From assembly GCF_047948215.1 (NCBI RefSeq), contig NC_134463.1, forward strand, positions 56,426,201 through 56,490,200: a DNA stretch of 64,000 nt. Reading direction: 5' to 3'. This DNA is from Lycorma delicatula (lineage: Eukaryota > Arthropoda > Insecta > Hemiptera > Fulgoridae). Shown here piece by piece: positions 24,568 through 34,808 of the stretch (positions within the stretch are counted from its first letter, which is position 1; every line of letters begins with the position of its first letter). The translations under genes and the position numbers were made by a program. The notes under the pieces were generated by a model. That model searched no databases and was not told where the DNA came from. It saw nothing but the letters and a program-made list of their open reading frames with translations.

Positions 24568-25191
24568 CGAGGGTTATTTTTTTTTAAGGTCCAATCGGTC
24601 TCGAAATAAAATCCCGTGCAAAAATCGGATGAACCTTTGCGCATATGTGTTGCGCAGCGTCTCTAGTATGGCCTTCAATAACACCGCGTCACTTCGTTTA
24701 GTTCTGAACACGCAGCTAACACGTAAACATGTCTACAACAATAGCATCCAAGTGTGAAGTGTGTGTGGTAATTCGATTTCTTCAGGCTGAGGGATGTAAT
24801 GCAGCTGAAATTCATCGACGAATAAGTAATGTCTACGGTGAAACTTCAATGAGTGACAGCAAAGTACGACAATGGTGCAGAGACTTTAAAGCAGGACGTA
24901 AATGTTCATGATGCAGGCGGTCAGGGAAGGAAGCGAGTGTCAACCGATGGTCTCGTTGAGCGAGTGGATGAGGCAATTCAAGAAAATCGTCGGTTCACAA
25001 TTTCTGTATTTCCGTTCTATGACGAGGGTATTGGAAAGTTGGTACCACACTACGACAAATGTCTAAATCAGAGTGGCGACTATGTAGAGAAATAGCGTAA
25101 CTATGTAAGTACTTGTTACAAATAAAAAAAAATTATTTTCACTGTGGTTTTAATTTCGTGACCGATCGACCCTTAAAAAAGATAACCCTCG
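24568..25191 (+). mobile_element. internally deleted mariner (about 624 bp) nested in E2
   Basis: Inverted repeats are CGAGGGTTATTTTTTTTTAA... on the left (from 24568) and, on the opposite strand, CGAGGGTTATCTTTTTTAAG... on the right (to 25191). Both continue with ATCGGTCWCGAAAT. TA follows on the right (25192-25193); the left flank is TT, probably a decayed TA. Length is about half that of an autonomous mariner because most of the transposase gene is deleted. Confidence 0.9.
24729..25095 (+). pseudogene. mariner transposase, internally deleted and frameshifted
   Basis: The N-terminus MSTTIASKCEVCVVIRFLQA...GCNAAEIHRRISNVYGE with WCRDFKAGR (24729-24898) is the helix-turn-helix region of a classical mariner transposase. 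A frameshift near 24898 leads to NVHDAGGQGRK, LVERVDEAIQENRRFTIS (to about 25005), and then directly to FYDEGIGKLVPHYDKCLNQS...GDYVEK, the normal mariner C-terminus. The deletion is in frame and removes the catalytic core (no DETW, DNARPH or SPDLAP motif). It cannot transpose itself but keeps both ends for mobilisation in trans. Confidence 0.93.
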
Positions 25192-25285
25192 TATTTAAAA
25201 ACCATTTTCGGATTTTTTGGAATTTTGATTTCTTAAGGGGGGCGACGGTGTACGGCGCGGTGGCTTAACTAACATAGCTACTGCC

Positions 25286-25784
25286 TTTATATTTTTTTTT
25301 TGTACGTTCATCCCGGTATTTGTCGGGTAAGGCTAAGAACCAGGATAAATACTTTTTTACCCGTACTCTTCATTCAGGTAACCAGTTATAACTAACAGTT
25401 TTAAGATGAGGCCGACTGTTTTGAAACCCACATTCTTAGAACACTCAAAGTTTCGGCTCCTATACTGACCAAACTGTTACTCTGAAGAAATTACAATACA
25501 CTGATACTTTTTATGAATTGAACAGGGTTTAATTTTTATTTATCATTATTATTCTCACAAGAATGATTTTAATGAATCGCACAGGGTCCAGAGGGCATAG
25601 CGTCTTGGTTAGACGGGAAGAGCGAGTGAAGCGCGAGCCCTGACCGGTTAAAGATCCCCTGACCACGACGGAAACGCAAGTAACCACATAGTACGGGCGA
25701 AGCCGCGATGGGTCTGCTAATGTGTTCATAAATATGAGTTCCTTAAAACCTTAAACAGATGAACAATAAATAAGCTTCATAAAA
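25286..25784. other. unrecognised; GC-richer patch at 25560-25730
   Basis: 'gggaagagcgagtgaagcgcgagccc' and 'gggcgaagccgcgatgggt' stand out from AT-rich surroundings. The words resemble the GC-rich parts of noncoding repeats, not a coding frame. It lies directly before B2. Confidence 0.4.
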
Positions 25785-26480
25785 AAAAAGCTGACAATAC
25801 AGTTATAGGACTTTCCCGCCACGGATTTTTACTGATGCAAGGCTTACACATAAAACATAATCTAAAATATTTATAATTTTATTTAAATACAATACTTTTT
25901 GTTTGTTTAATTCGATCATTCTAACTAAAGCGCGCGCGTATACCTATTTCATTCCCGCGGGTGTGGCGGTACTAGCAGCCACTTTAAATAAATTTTTACT
26001 CTTTAAATATTATTTATTTATTTAATTCTACCGTTCACCTGTGACGTCACAACATAACTAAGTGACGTCACTTAGCAGATGACTACAGCAGTAGTCCGGC
26101 CGCTAAGTGGGATGTGTGGTATGAAAGGGGGGTTGACTGGGTTAAGACCCCACTTTGATGAGAAACAAAATTGTGGACCCAACAAAATGTTAACAAAAAA
26201 ACTGCAACGAAAAATACCCACTGTACTGCCTCCTACAACGTTTCAGAATTATTACTATTTTTGGATTGGTGGTGGAATTTAGCAAAAATATTTTTACACA
26301 AAAGATGGTTTTTTTTTATAATTGTTCACAAAAATATTACCAACAAAGTGCAACGAAAAAGTTATAGAAGGCAGTACTTCTATAACTCTTCAAAATTAAA
26401 ACCAATTTGAGGTGTGGGGGTAAAATTTAGCAAAAAACCTTTTCTCCACAAGTTGTTTACTTTATTAATATTCACAAAAT

Positions 26481-26515
<35 letters not shown>

Positions 26516-26909
26516 CCTTAATTATGCAAAATCTGGAGACGATTTCGTTTCTCCCCCTCATATAAATTTAATTTTCCCACCATCTAACCTTTTGAATAAA
26601 AAATTTAATAGCATCAATGCCATTACTATAGAGATATTCTGACCAAGTTTGGTGAAAACCGGTCGTTCTGGAGATATAACGCGATTTACACGCCAAAATA
26701 TATACGTAAGCTCATTTTGTCACGGAAAATTCGATGAAATTTTTCAGTTTTCTGGGATTTTTAGGGATTAATTCGTCAAGATTCTGTGAAAACCGGATAT
26801 GCCAAATTTTGACCATACTTTCCCTTCTACACAGCTGTAGCTTCCCCCCCTAATCCCCCACCAATACTCCCTTCTGTATAGCTATAGCTGCTATATAGAC
26901 GGGAAAGTA
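25785..26909 (+). mobile_element. family B noncoding repeat, copy B2
   Basis: The left end is AAAAAGCTGACAATACAGTT then GGACTTTCCCGCC. A block parallels B1 in reverse ('attcccgcgggtgtggcggtac', 'accgttcacctgtgacgtcac'). A less conserved middle includes a (TA)n tract. The end has 'tctggagatataacgcgattta', 'aaaccggatatgcc' and a terminal stem bounded by TACTTTCCC (from 26816) and GGGAAAGTA (to 26909). It is longer than B1 because of extra middle sequence. Confidence 0.7.
26485..26514. repeat. (TA)n microsatellite inside B2
   Basis: About 30 bp of alternating TA. Confidence 0.95.
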
Positions 26910-26984
26910 ATATTAAAAATACAAATAAAAATTAGTTAAAATTTTATTTAGAATTACTTCAAGAATATTTTAACTTGGTAGACA

Positions 26985-27700
26985 TTTTTCTGATAATATC
27001 AACAGACACTTTATTAAGACACTCATCATCTATCATGTTCTAAAATCTATAACGATTCCCCAGAAAGAAAAATCGCAAGGCTTCAAGTCACACGAATGGA
27101 GTGGAAAATTTTGATTTAGGTGAAGAGATTAAATTGAATCTTTCATTTGGAAAACAATCTCATCTTACTGCAAACATATAATATCTGTGTCAAACAGAGG
27201 GTTGTTCAATAGCTCAGAAATAACAAAATTTCATGGTACGAATCATCTGTTACACTTCCATCGAAAATATAAGATCCTGATAATCTTTTTCTTTTTAATT
27301 TCACATCAAACGTGAGTCATAGATACATTAATTTCCTTGTCTATAATTACGGTTGGATTTTCATCAGACAAATAAACAAAATTATGACGGTTTATTAAGA
27401 AATTCAATTTAAAGGATGCCTCATCGTTCGTCGACCGTATCACTGTACTGGATAAATGAGAATTTACTTTATAACGAATAATAGATTTTTTTTTAAAATT
27501 CTATCTCCCATCAAAATCATCTTCAAGAAGGGGAAGAAGGAATCTTGCCCACTAAAAATGTAAAATTTATTAACCGTAGAATCTTTTATAACCTTTTTCT
27601 GAGTATTTCCAACGGAACGGAATTCTTGCTGGCCGAAATTAGAGGGCTCATTAGTAACTTCTGCATTCCAAACTGGAACCAGTTATAGGCCTACATGATT
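26985..27700 (-). pseudogene. degenerate Tc1/mariner-superfamily transposase
   Basis: Minus-strand fragments in family order: TNDEASFKLNFLINRHNF (around 27430-27380, first Asp block, compare FSDEATFHISGKVNRHNV at 13.3 kb); YLSDENPTVIIDKEINVSMT; GSYIFDGSVTDDSYHEILLF (around 27265-27205, the 'GPYFFDGSVT' block); a trace of the second Asp as CLQ-stop-DE (around 27165); and FPLHSCDLKPCDFSFWGIV (around 27110-27055, the SPDLTPCDFFLWG block with SPD changed to SCD). Many stops and frameshifts. The HTH half is only faintly visible toward 27640. No inverted repeats identified. An old copy. Confidence 0.85.
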
Positions 27701-27895
27701 GTAAACATCTGCATTGCCTCTAGTATTTTCACGTGTTATGCTTACACAAATTTTTACGGGACAGTAGTTGAAAATAAAAAAACTCGTATATACAATTCTT
27801 CGTGGATGGCAACAGTATCTTTATTATTTTTTCGTCAACTTAACTTGTTTTAGTTTTACGTTCTTAAATGCCATTATTATCATCATTATTGGAAT

Positions 27896-28860
27896 AAAAA
27901 GCTGACAAAAAGTTGTAATACTTTCCTGGTATTGGTTATTTATTCTTATGTAGTGGAAAAATAATTATACAAGAAAAAATTTACCTAAGATTTCCTTTTT
28001 TTGAAAGGGTATTTTATGATAAATTTTATTGTAAAATTATTATTATTATTATATGATTAAATAAACAAAATAACGGTTTTAAAAATTTGTTTTAAATTAT
28101 TTTTTTCTGTTCCCTACCTGAAAAGTTACTTTTCAACATTTTTTTTTTTTAATTTCGACGTTTATTATATTAAATGGAAGAAACCAAAAAAAAGGCCACT
28201 GAAAAATGTACAACCAATAAAAAGTTACATAAGAATTAGTTTTTACTAATTACAATCTCTTTCACCCTTCCAGCGTGTTTTTGGAGAGATTTGGCTATCA
28301 AAGAGCCCTTACTTTCCGTCATCTACTGATCATTACTGAAAACACAATTAAACCACTTTCATATTCCTTCCACCAACTAGAAAAGGAAACGAACAAGGAA
28401 CGTTCCGTATATACATGGGGTAAAAGAAAAACTACCTTCCACCAGCACGCCAGGGTCGGCACTGCGGGAGCGACAGTATACTCTCTTTCCCTCGCAGCCT
28501 CGTGTGCAGCTTCCTATGTGCACAACAGCTAACACAACGCCGCTGGAACTGTGAAACGCACAGTTCCATACAACGATTTTTGTATTTTTTTCATAAACTG
28601 AGGAATGGCTACTGACGTTAAGGATTTTATATTGTACAAGTATAAAGAAAGAATTAAAGAAAAAAGGACTCATATTAAATTTTATTGACAATATCAATTG
28701 GAAATAGGGGATGCTGCAGTTCCACAGTGCCTGTACGCGAGCCGTCACTGCTGGGTAATGAAACATCGAGAAATAAAAAAAAAAATTCCAAACCCTATTT
28801 TTTGACTGTTACCATATTTTCCTTCTTGCATTACGTAGAACTATAATGCCAGGAAAGTAA
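27896..28860 (+). mobile_element. family D noncoding repeat, copy D2, carrying a hAT fragment
   Basis: The leader AAAAAGCTGACAAAAAGTTG is followed by TACTTTCCTGGTATT, and the right end is AATGCCAGGAAAGTA, so it has inverted ends of about 15 bp. The left text matches D1 205-555 and the right text (28751-28860) matches D1 1434-1548. The middle is replaced by a hAT 5' end (28232-28750). Confidence 0.7.
28232..28750 (-). mobile_element. hAT-type 5' end with first coding exon (degenerate), nested in D2
   Basis: Read on the minus strand, it begins CAGTGACGGCTCGCGTACAG (hAT-like terminus, ending at 28750). It runs through a GC-rich leader parallel to 40708-41180 and reaches an ATG at 28322-28320. 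The short frame MTESKGSLIAKSLQKHAGRV parallels MSESKDSFIAKSVKKHVGRE of the other copy. The splice-donor GT region follows, and homology stops at about 28232. Only the promoter side and first exon are present; no transposase core is found. Confidence 0.75.
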
Positions 28861-30036
28861 AAATTAATTTAATAATTAATTAATCAACTGATTACTATTA
28901 TTTTCAAAACCAAAATTTCTACTTGTCACAGAAAGTTACGGAATTTAAATATAGATAGAAAAAAAATTTTTGCCACACAATTTTTGTAATCATTTAAATT
29001 TTACATAAAATATTTACATAGTTTGAAACAATTGAAAAGAAATTTGATCTTTTATAGTATTATTATGTTGTGAAATGATAAATTAATTACATGAAATATA
29101 AAGCTACGAAACATACACCATTTTTTTTTTTCATTAATTCTTTTGATTCGTTAATTGTTATAAAAGATTTGTTTCGAATTTAAAATTTAATGTATAGGTC
29201 ATGAATAAATTAATAAAGTATGAGTATGTAAACAATAGAATAAATACGATTATTTAACTTTAATTGATAATACTCGTATGTATTTCATAGACATATTTTT
29301 AAATACATGAAATAAATAAATAAATTTAATTCATTGTTTAAATAATTTAATGTCTTTATTGCTTACTTTTAAAATAATGATACATTTTTGGTTATTATTA
29401 CTAGAACAGAATATAAATTTTATTGCATGTATGGTAAATTTTTTTGTATAAAAATTATGACCTAACCTGACACACATACAATATTTTAATTGTATATTAT
29501 TGCTATTCCTCTTATACAACATTAAGTCTACGCGGGATCTTTTTACTACTCTACATGAAGGCTATAGTACTACTTGTATTTATAACGAATAGACGTTCTC
29601 CTTAGAAGGATATTTTTTTAGTATTAATTTATCGTCCGGAAAAAAAAATGTATACAATAAAAATGTCATTTATTATTGCAAATTTTACTTGTTTTCCCGT
29701 GACATTTTCTTGTGAAAATTGTAATACAGACATATTTATATTTCCTTTTTATCCAATTTTACCAGATTCTGCGCTTGCATGTTTGTTCGTTTACGTGTGT
29801 ATTTTTTGTTTGTACTGTAGTACTTATAAAAGGATTGTACTAATTTTTGTGTAGTAGTTTCGTATTAAATGCGTAAGAGCCATAGGTTTCATGCAGATAT
29901 GAATAAAAAAAAATAGTGTCATATTTTCTAAGCCTATTTTGATATTTATCAAATAACGTACTGAATAAACATACTTATAAAAATATAATTTAAACAAAAT
30001 AAAAACTAAACCTAAAACAAAAAATATATTTGTATA
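28861..30036. other. unrecognised AT-rich DNA
   Basis: Short hydrophobic frames (29331-29522 minus, 29648-29854 plus) are AT-driven. No repeat shared with the rest of the window. Confidence 0.5.
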
Positions 30037-30584
30037 TCTATACTATTATATAAAGAGGAAGAGATTTGTTCGGGATAAACTACTCGATCAATTGCTACCT
30101 AATTTTTACCCATTTTTGACGTAACTGAGAAGGTTTTTAGATATATTTCAGCTCAAATATACATATAGTACATATACATATAGTAGTGGATATTTGCTGC
30201 TTGAAAATTTAATGAATTGAATTAATGAACTGTGAACTGTGAGTCTGTATCACTGTGTGAGCTGGGTTTGAACTGAATGATTCGAATAAATCGAATGAAT
30301 AATATTACAAAGATAATAAAATTAAATTTACGTTAAATAAAATGATATTAAATAAATTTAAAAGTTTTTTGTTTAAAAATAATGGGCTTCATGTGAGGAC
30401 TGCGTGTGAGGCTAGAGTGATGAGGTATGCGATCAGCTCGTGGGAGGCCAGAGCAATCATCACCATCAACTGGTAACAAACGGGTTACCTTGGACCGCTG
30501 TTTTGTGAGGTGCAATGAAGTGTTCTTATAATATCTCTGCAAATAATAGTCCGATTTTCAAAATTCAAACGAGGTATTTGCTAG
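30037..30584 (+). mobile_element. Helitron-like non-autonomous element, copy F2
   Basis: Starts TCTATACTATTATATAAAGA after an A and ends CTAG before a T (30581-30585), matching the Helitron rule of 5'-TC, 3'-CTRR and insertion between A and T. The 5' sequence is like insect and plant Helitron starts as I remember them. The 3' hairpin is weak (ATTTT/AAAAT about 15 nt upstream). The body 30190-30560 is shared with F1. No Rep/helicase coding. Confidence 0.5.
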
Positions 30585-31190
30585 TATAATACAAAACCAT
30601 GATGTAATCAGAAGAAAAATTAACTGATAATCTCAGAAAAATCGAGTGGCTTGCGCTATGCCGAGACCAGCTTGAGTCCGGCGAGCTCCACAAACGGTCT
30701 GCATCTGCATCAGGTACACTCTCGATCTAACAGATCACGGTTATTCAGAAATGTATATGTATATATATGTAAAGTTTGTTTGTTATCCCATCTCGAGAGA
30801 ACCAACCGACCGATTACTTTCGATTGCAACGACGATTTGCAGGATATCCCAGTTATTCTAGTGAATGTTTTAAGCATCGACCGAGATCCTAGCTCCTTAG
30901 AAGGTTAAAATATTAAAAATATTCATTATTTCTTCGTCCCCAAGGAGAGAGAAGTTATAAATTAAGATATTCATTAAAATATATATATATATATATTAAT
31001 CCTTATACTTCACTGTTACATTTCTACCACCATGGCAAAAAAATAAGTTATGCATTTTTCATTGTCAAAGGTGTGTTTACTTTAGTTACCACAGTTATAT
31101 TATTCTATCTTTTGTAATTTAGTTTTTTTTTAAGGTTTTTATAAATCCTGAGTACTATAAATATTATTTATCAGTACTATTCTCACAACC
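30585..31190. other. unrecognised, repeat-like DNA
   Basis: At 30770-30910, 'aagtttgtttgttat' and 'gagagaaccaaccgaccgatta' resemble Helitron-type noncoding text. An 85-codon frame at 30651-30908 has no recognisable motif. A short (TA)n run lies at about 30978-30996. Confidence 0.4.
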
Positions 31191-31545
31191 ATGAGGATAA
31201 CCTACAGTGTGGTGGTCAGGGATGGAGCCCTCTGGGTAGATGGGAATGGCAACCGAAGCTAGTTTTGCAGGTGTCCAGAGTGCCGGTCCCCCTCAAAAAT
31301 TGGGAATGGCGAGCTCTGCGGCCATGGGGTAGGTCTCTTGGCCCCGGGAGACCTCGATAAGTCCCTGAGTTGGCTCCGGGATTCGCCTGGGCTGACCCGA
31401 GCTCCAAAGGTCCATGTTCTGGCTAGACGGGCCGGCTAGTTAGAATATAAAGTTCCGTAATATTATAATTTGTTATAAAAAAAAGGGACACCGGGCTCGG
31501 CTATGCCGTTCCCGGGCCCTGCCCCAGCAGCCGAGTCTCGGTCGT
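31191..31545. other. GC-rich patch, probable retroelement end
   Basis: Composition jumps to GC-rich (for example 'ggccccgggagacctcg', 'gggccctgccccagcag'). CTCGGCT (near 31495) and AGCCGAG (near 31531) can form a stem. The short minus-strand frame (31216-31407) has no known domain. It resembles the GC-rich 3' untranslated parts of R1/R2-type LINEs, such as 42410-42830 here, but I find no sequence identity that proves it. Confidence 0.35.
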
Positions 31546-32173
31546 TATGTTTTTTTTTCTTAAAGTAACTCTTCCCACTTCTTGTAATTCACTTCCTTTG
31601 CTCGTATAACCTCAGCCACGAAAACTTGTTAGCCATTCTTCTTTATCTGTCAGCACATACTTTGTTGTAGTTTCCGGGGTAATCTCTTGTATGTTATATC
31701 TTGCTTTTAGATCCTCCCAACGTGCATATTGGAACAATCTAAAATTTGGAATCACTTGATTACTTTGAAAACTTTTTTCATGTTGATGAAATTTTTTGAT
31801 TTTTATTTAGAAAAAAAAACCAATGAGGAGTAAAATATTAAAATATCCCATACAATTCCTATTTTGAAAAATGGGAATATATGTAGAATATCACCAGAAG
31901 AAACTGAAAGAATTTCAAGATACTTTCTGCAACAAACTTAAAGAAAAATGTTCATATTAATTTGAAATATAAAAATGCTTCGTTTTCGAGTTAAAATTTG
32001 TGATAACTTTCGTTCTGATTTCTTCTCAAAAATAAAATGAAGCCATACTGAAATTCTTGGAACTAAAAATTAAGGGTTAAATTCAATGTTTTCAAAAAGT
32101 TGTATGATCTAAAAAAAGCTGAATTAACCAGTTTCAATAAATGTATTTAGTATTTTTTTTAGAAAAATAAATA
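31546..32173. other. unrecognised, with a family C-like phrase
   Basis: 'atgcttcgttttcgagttaaaa' at about 31977-31998 resembles 'acgcttcgttttcgagttacga' at 38790 (family C). Otherwise nothing. Confidence 0.35.
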
Positions 32174-32404
32174 GCAGGCATTTAAGGCTGTCTAATGATT
32201 AAATTCTCACCAGGTCTTACATCGATAAGAAAATCTTGACCTTCAACGAAAATTTTTAAATGCAGTCGGGAGCCTTTTTAATGTAGGATAATTACTATTC
32301 GCAGCCCCCTACTACAGTTAAAACATTTCGTTGAAGAACAAAATTTTTTTATCGGAGTAAGACCTGGTAAGAACTTAATCATTAAGACAACCTTAAATTC
32401 CTGC
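32174..32404. mobile_element. foldback MITE with long terminal inverted repeats
   Basis: The left arm begins GCAGGCATTTAAGGCTGTCT at 32174 and the right arm, read on the opposite strand, begins GCAGGAATTTAAGGTTGTCT at 32404. Pairing continues through CCAGGTCTTAC/GTAAGACCTGG and CTTCAACGAAA/TTTCGTTGAAG, giving arms of about 75 bp with scattered mismatches and a loop of about 65 nt. No coding content. I could not identify a clean target-site duplication, so the superfamily is open. Confidence 0.8.
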
Positions 32405-33117
32405 AATTTCTACAATATGAAAAATATATTTAAACAAATTAAAACTATCTGAAAGTAGATTGGTCACCCACTATTTTATTTAATTAAATACCGCATAATG
32501 ATGTTTAGTCCTTCATTTCCATATCTTATTTTCTTTTTTTATAGTTCGGTTTATTGTAATTTTTTTAGTTCAATTTTTTTTTGGCAGTCGTGTTTTTTTA
32601 TTTTTAAATTAATTGATTTTATTACTTAGAAAATTATTATAAAACACAAAAAATTGCTATCGTATATAGTCATTTAGGTTTGACTTAAAATAACGTTAAA
32701 TTGCCATTAATAAATAAAATTTTACATCAAAATTTATAGAGAATTTAATTTTCAGAAAATGTATGAAAATAACATCAACTGAAAACAAAGAAAATCTATT
32801 GCAATTTTCGACAAACGTTTTTATAAAAGATTTCTCATTCGATCCATCTGTGATAATGCATCATTATTGCAAGATTTTCTTTCTGTTGTCCAATTCTTCG
32901 ATCCTAAGTCCATCGAGAGATCTAACTCGTAAGGCTGACATATACTTGACTTTCAAGTCAAGTTTTTGTCATTTTGCAGATTTGTCATTTTTTTGTTCCA
33001 TTCCATGTTTATTTCATTCGAAGTTTTTGTCATTTTTTTATGTCAAACGGCTATCGGATTTGTTTGTCACATTCCAAGTTGTCACTTTTCTCAAGTTTTG
33101 TAGATTTTGCAAGTTTT
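32405..33117. other. unrecognised AT-rich DNA
   Basis: 32577-32600 repeats the word 'ttttttttggcagtcgtg' seen next to A1 at 15318. At 32940-33110, 'aagtttttgtcatttt' recurs, which produces an apparent 123-codon frame (32763-33134) that I do not accept as a gene. Confidence 0.45.
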
Positions 33118-33386
33118 TACATCCGCATCCTTAATTTAACCCCCTTACGGACAGATGTTTGCAAAAGTAACGGTGGAATATTGTATTGTCACCTAACTTC
33201 AGTAACTGCGCAAAATTTCATCTATCGGCAATGTTAGGAAGTATGTTAAATTATTACTCCTGCACCCTTAATTTACCCCCGTACGGGAGGATGTTTGCGA
33301 AAGTAATGGTGGAATATTGTATTATGATCCGACCTTAGTAAGTGTGCAAAGTTTCATCGATCGGCAATATCAGGAAGTACGTTGTA
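33118..33386. repeat. diverged two-copy tandem repeat, period about 140 bp
   Basis: 33124-33245 and 33264-33386 share 'cccttaattta.ccccc.tacgg', 'gatgtttgc.aaagtaa.ggtggaatattgtatt', 'ttcatc.atcggcaat' and 'aggaagta.gtt'. The spacing is about 140 bp. Noncoding, probably an internal array of a transposon-like repeat. Confidence 0.85.
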
Positions 33387-33439
33387 TTAAGGATGCAAAG
33401 TTTGAGGATAAACATGAAAAAAGAAACACTGCGAGTTAA

Positions 33440-33970
33440 AGAAATTCAAGTAATAAACGAAACATAAAACTTAATTAAAGCCAAAAGAACTTCAACAGAA
33501 ATCAAATTCAGACGGATATCATCCCACTTCGGCATTACATCGATGAAAGAGCAGACAAGTTGACTAAACAAGCTGTTGAATCTCACGAACTTACTGAACA
33601 TTTTGCCGACACTTAAATAAGCTCAAAAACTATCCAAAAATAAAGTAATTAATACCTGGAACAAAAACTTGGTCAAATATAAAAAAAATACTTCTGAAAA
33701 AATCCTGCATGTTCATTTCCCAGGAAACAACAAACCATCATAACTTGATTGAGAATAGGACACGCTAACTTCAGCCAAGTACATCTTATATTGAAAAAGA
33801 AGCAAAATTTATTGAATACTGCCAGGATTATCAGTCACAAAAGGACAATATTATCGACTATCCACAAAACCAAAGGAAAGAATGAAACACAAAATACCTC
33901 ACTAGAGAAGATTCCTAATTATCTGAAAAACTTGAATTTTCATCATTATAATAAGTGTGAAATATAAGTA
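33440..33970 (+). pseudogene. Jockey-like LINE C-terminus (RNase H end and downstream region)
   Basis: Across three frames: RISSHFGITS (about 33515-33545, the 'IPSHVGITGN' RNase H strand), ERADKLTKQAVES (about 33548-33590, the conserved 'NERADxLAKxA' end of RNase H), HELTEHFADT, then 'caaaccatcataacttgattg' reading QTIIT-stop-L, and RIGHANFSQVHLI (about 33752-33790, the 'LRIGHTRLTHxYLL' block). ARIISHKRTILS and KIPNYLKNLNF lie further on where a zinc knuckle would be, but cysteines are lost. Stops and frameshifts show it is dead; 5' truncated as usual for LINEs. Confidence 0.75.
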
Positions 33971-34808
33971 ATAAATTCTAACTTTTACTGCTACAAGCAG
34001 CATTCTGTAGTTTAAAGTTATATACGTGTTACCCACTAGGTGTCGCTAATGACCAGTAAGATTGATGAGACATTAAATAAATGAAAAAAGAAATACTTTT
34101 TTAAATTTTTATTCTTTTTTAAGGTAAAAGTTAAATTTAGGCAAAATAATAAAAGATAAATTTTGTTTAAATGAACAGCTTTCTGTAGAATACATGACAG
34201 TAGGTAGTAAAACGGTAATTACTGTACTGTATTTTTTGTAATAAAAAAAAGTTTTATTTTCTTAGATTAATAAAAATATTTTTTTCATTAAGTAATGTTA
34301 TAGTAATTTTATTTTTATGTTAGGTTGTTCAAAATTTGTTTTAAATGCAAATTTATTAAGCTACTAAAGCTTGTTATAAAAATATGTATTTTTAATTTCG
34401 AAGTTTTAATGGTGTAGACATTCTTTTGTTTGGATAGTAACATGCAACCTTTTAAAATGATTTCAGATGACTTTTATTTAAATTTGTATTAGTATCTCTT
34501 TCCTTGAATGTAACCGACGTTTCATTAACATACAATAGTTTTTATTTTACATTTTATTCTGCAATAATCGAAAAGAAAATTGATTTTTTGTTATGACTGT
34601 ACAGCACATTGTTTTCTTTCTTATTTATTTTCTCTCTAATTTTTTTATTTATTAATTTTTCTGGCAATTTATATATTTATTTATTTTTTGTTATTTTCTC
34701 ATACAATTTAATTATAATAATATTCTGTATTCTAAAAATATATCTTAAAACAGCTTTTGAAAACAGTTTTTAAACATCGTTTCATGCTGTGCGATTATTT
34801 CAAATCAT
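33971..34808. other. unrecognised AT-rich DNA
   Basis: Nothing recognisable. Confidence 0.5.

Larger units (their letters stand above)
24165..25285 (+). repeat. family E noncoding repeat, copy E2, carrying a nested mariner
   Basis: The left part (24165-24567) and right part (25192-25285) together equal copy E1 without interruption. The words 'cttcagataaat' end at the left edge of the mariner, and 'tttaaaaaccattttcggatttttt' begins at its right edge, next to the E1 text 'cagataaatatatctaaaagttcggatttt'. Confidence 0.75.

Noticed and set aside
28275..28766. Frames of 85 and 129 codons on opposite strands
   Set aside because: Both lie in the leader of the hAT-type 5' end; the frame that is conserved between the two copies is the short exon on the minus strand.
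29648..29854. 68-codon Cys/Phe-rich frame that looks like a small secreted peptide
   Set aside because: No signal-cleavage context, no splice signals, and AT-driven composition; not supported.
32763..33237. Two overlapping plus-strand frames of 87-123 codons
   Set aside because: Produced by the repeated word 'aagtttttgtcatttt' and a tandem repeat; both frames are open over the same sequence, which argues against coding.
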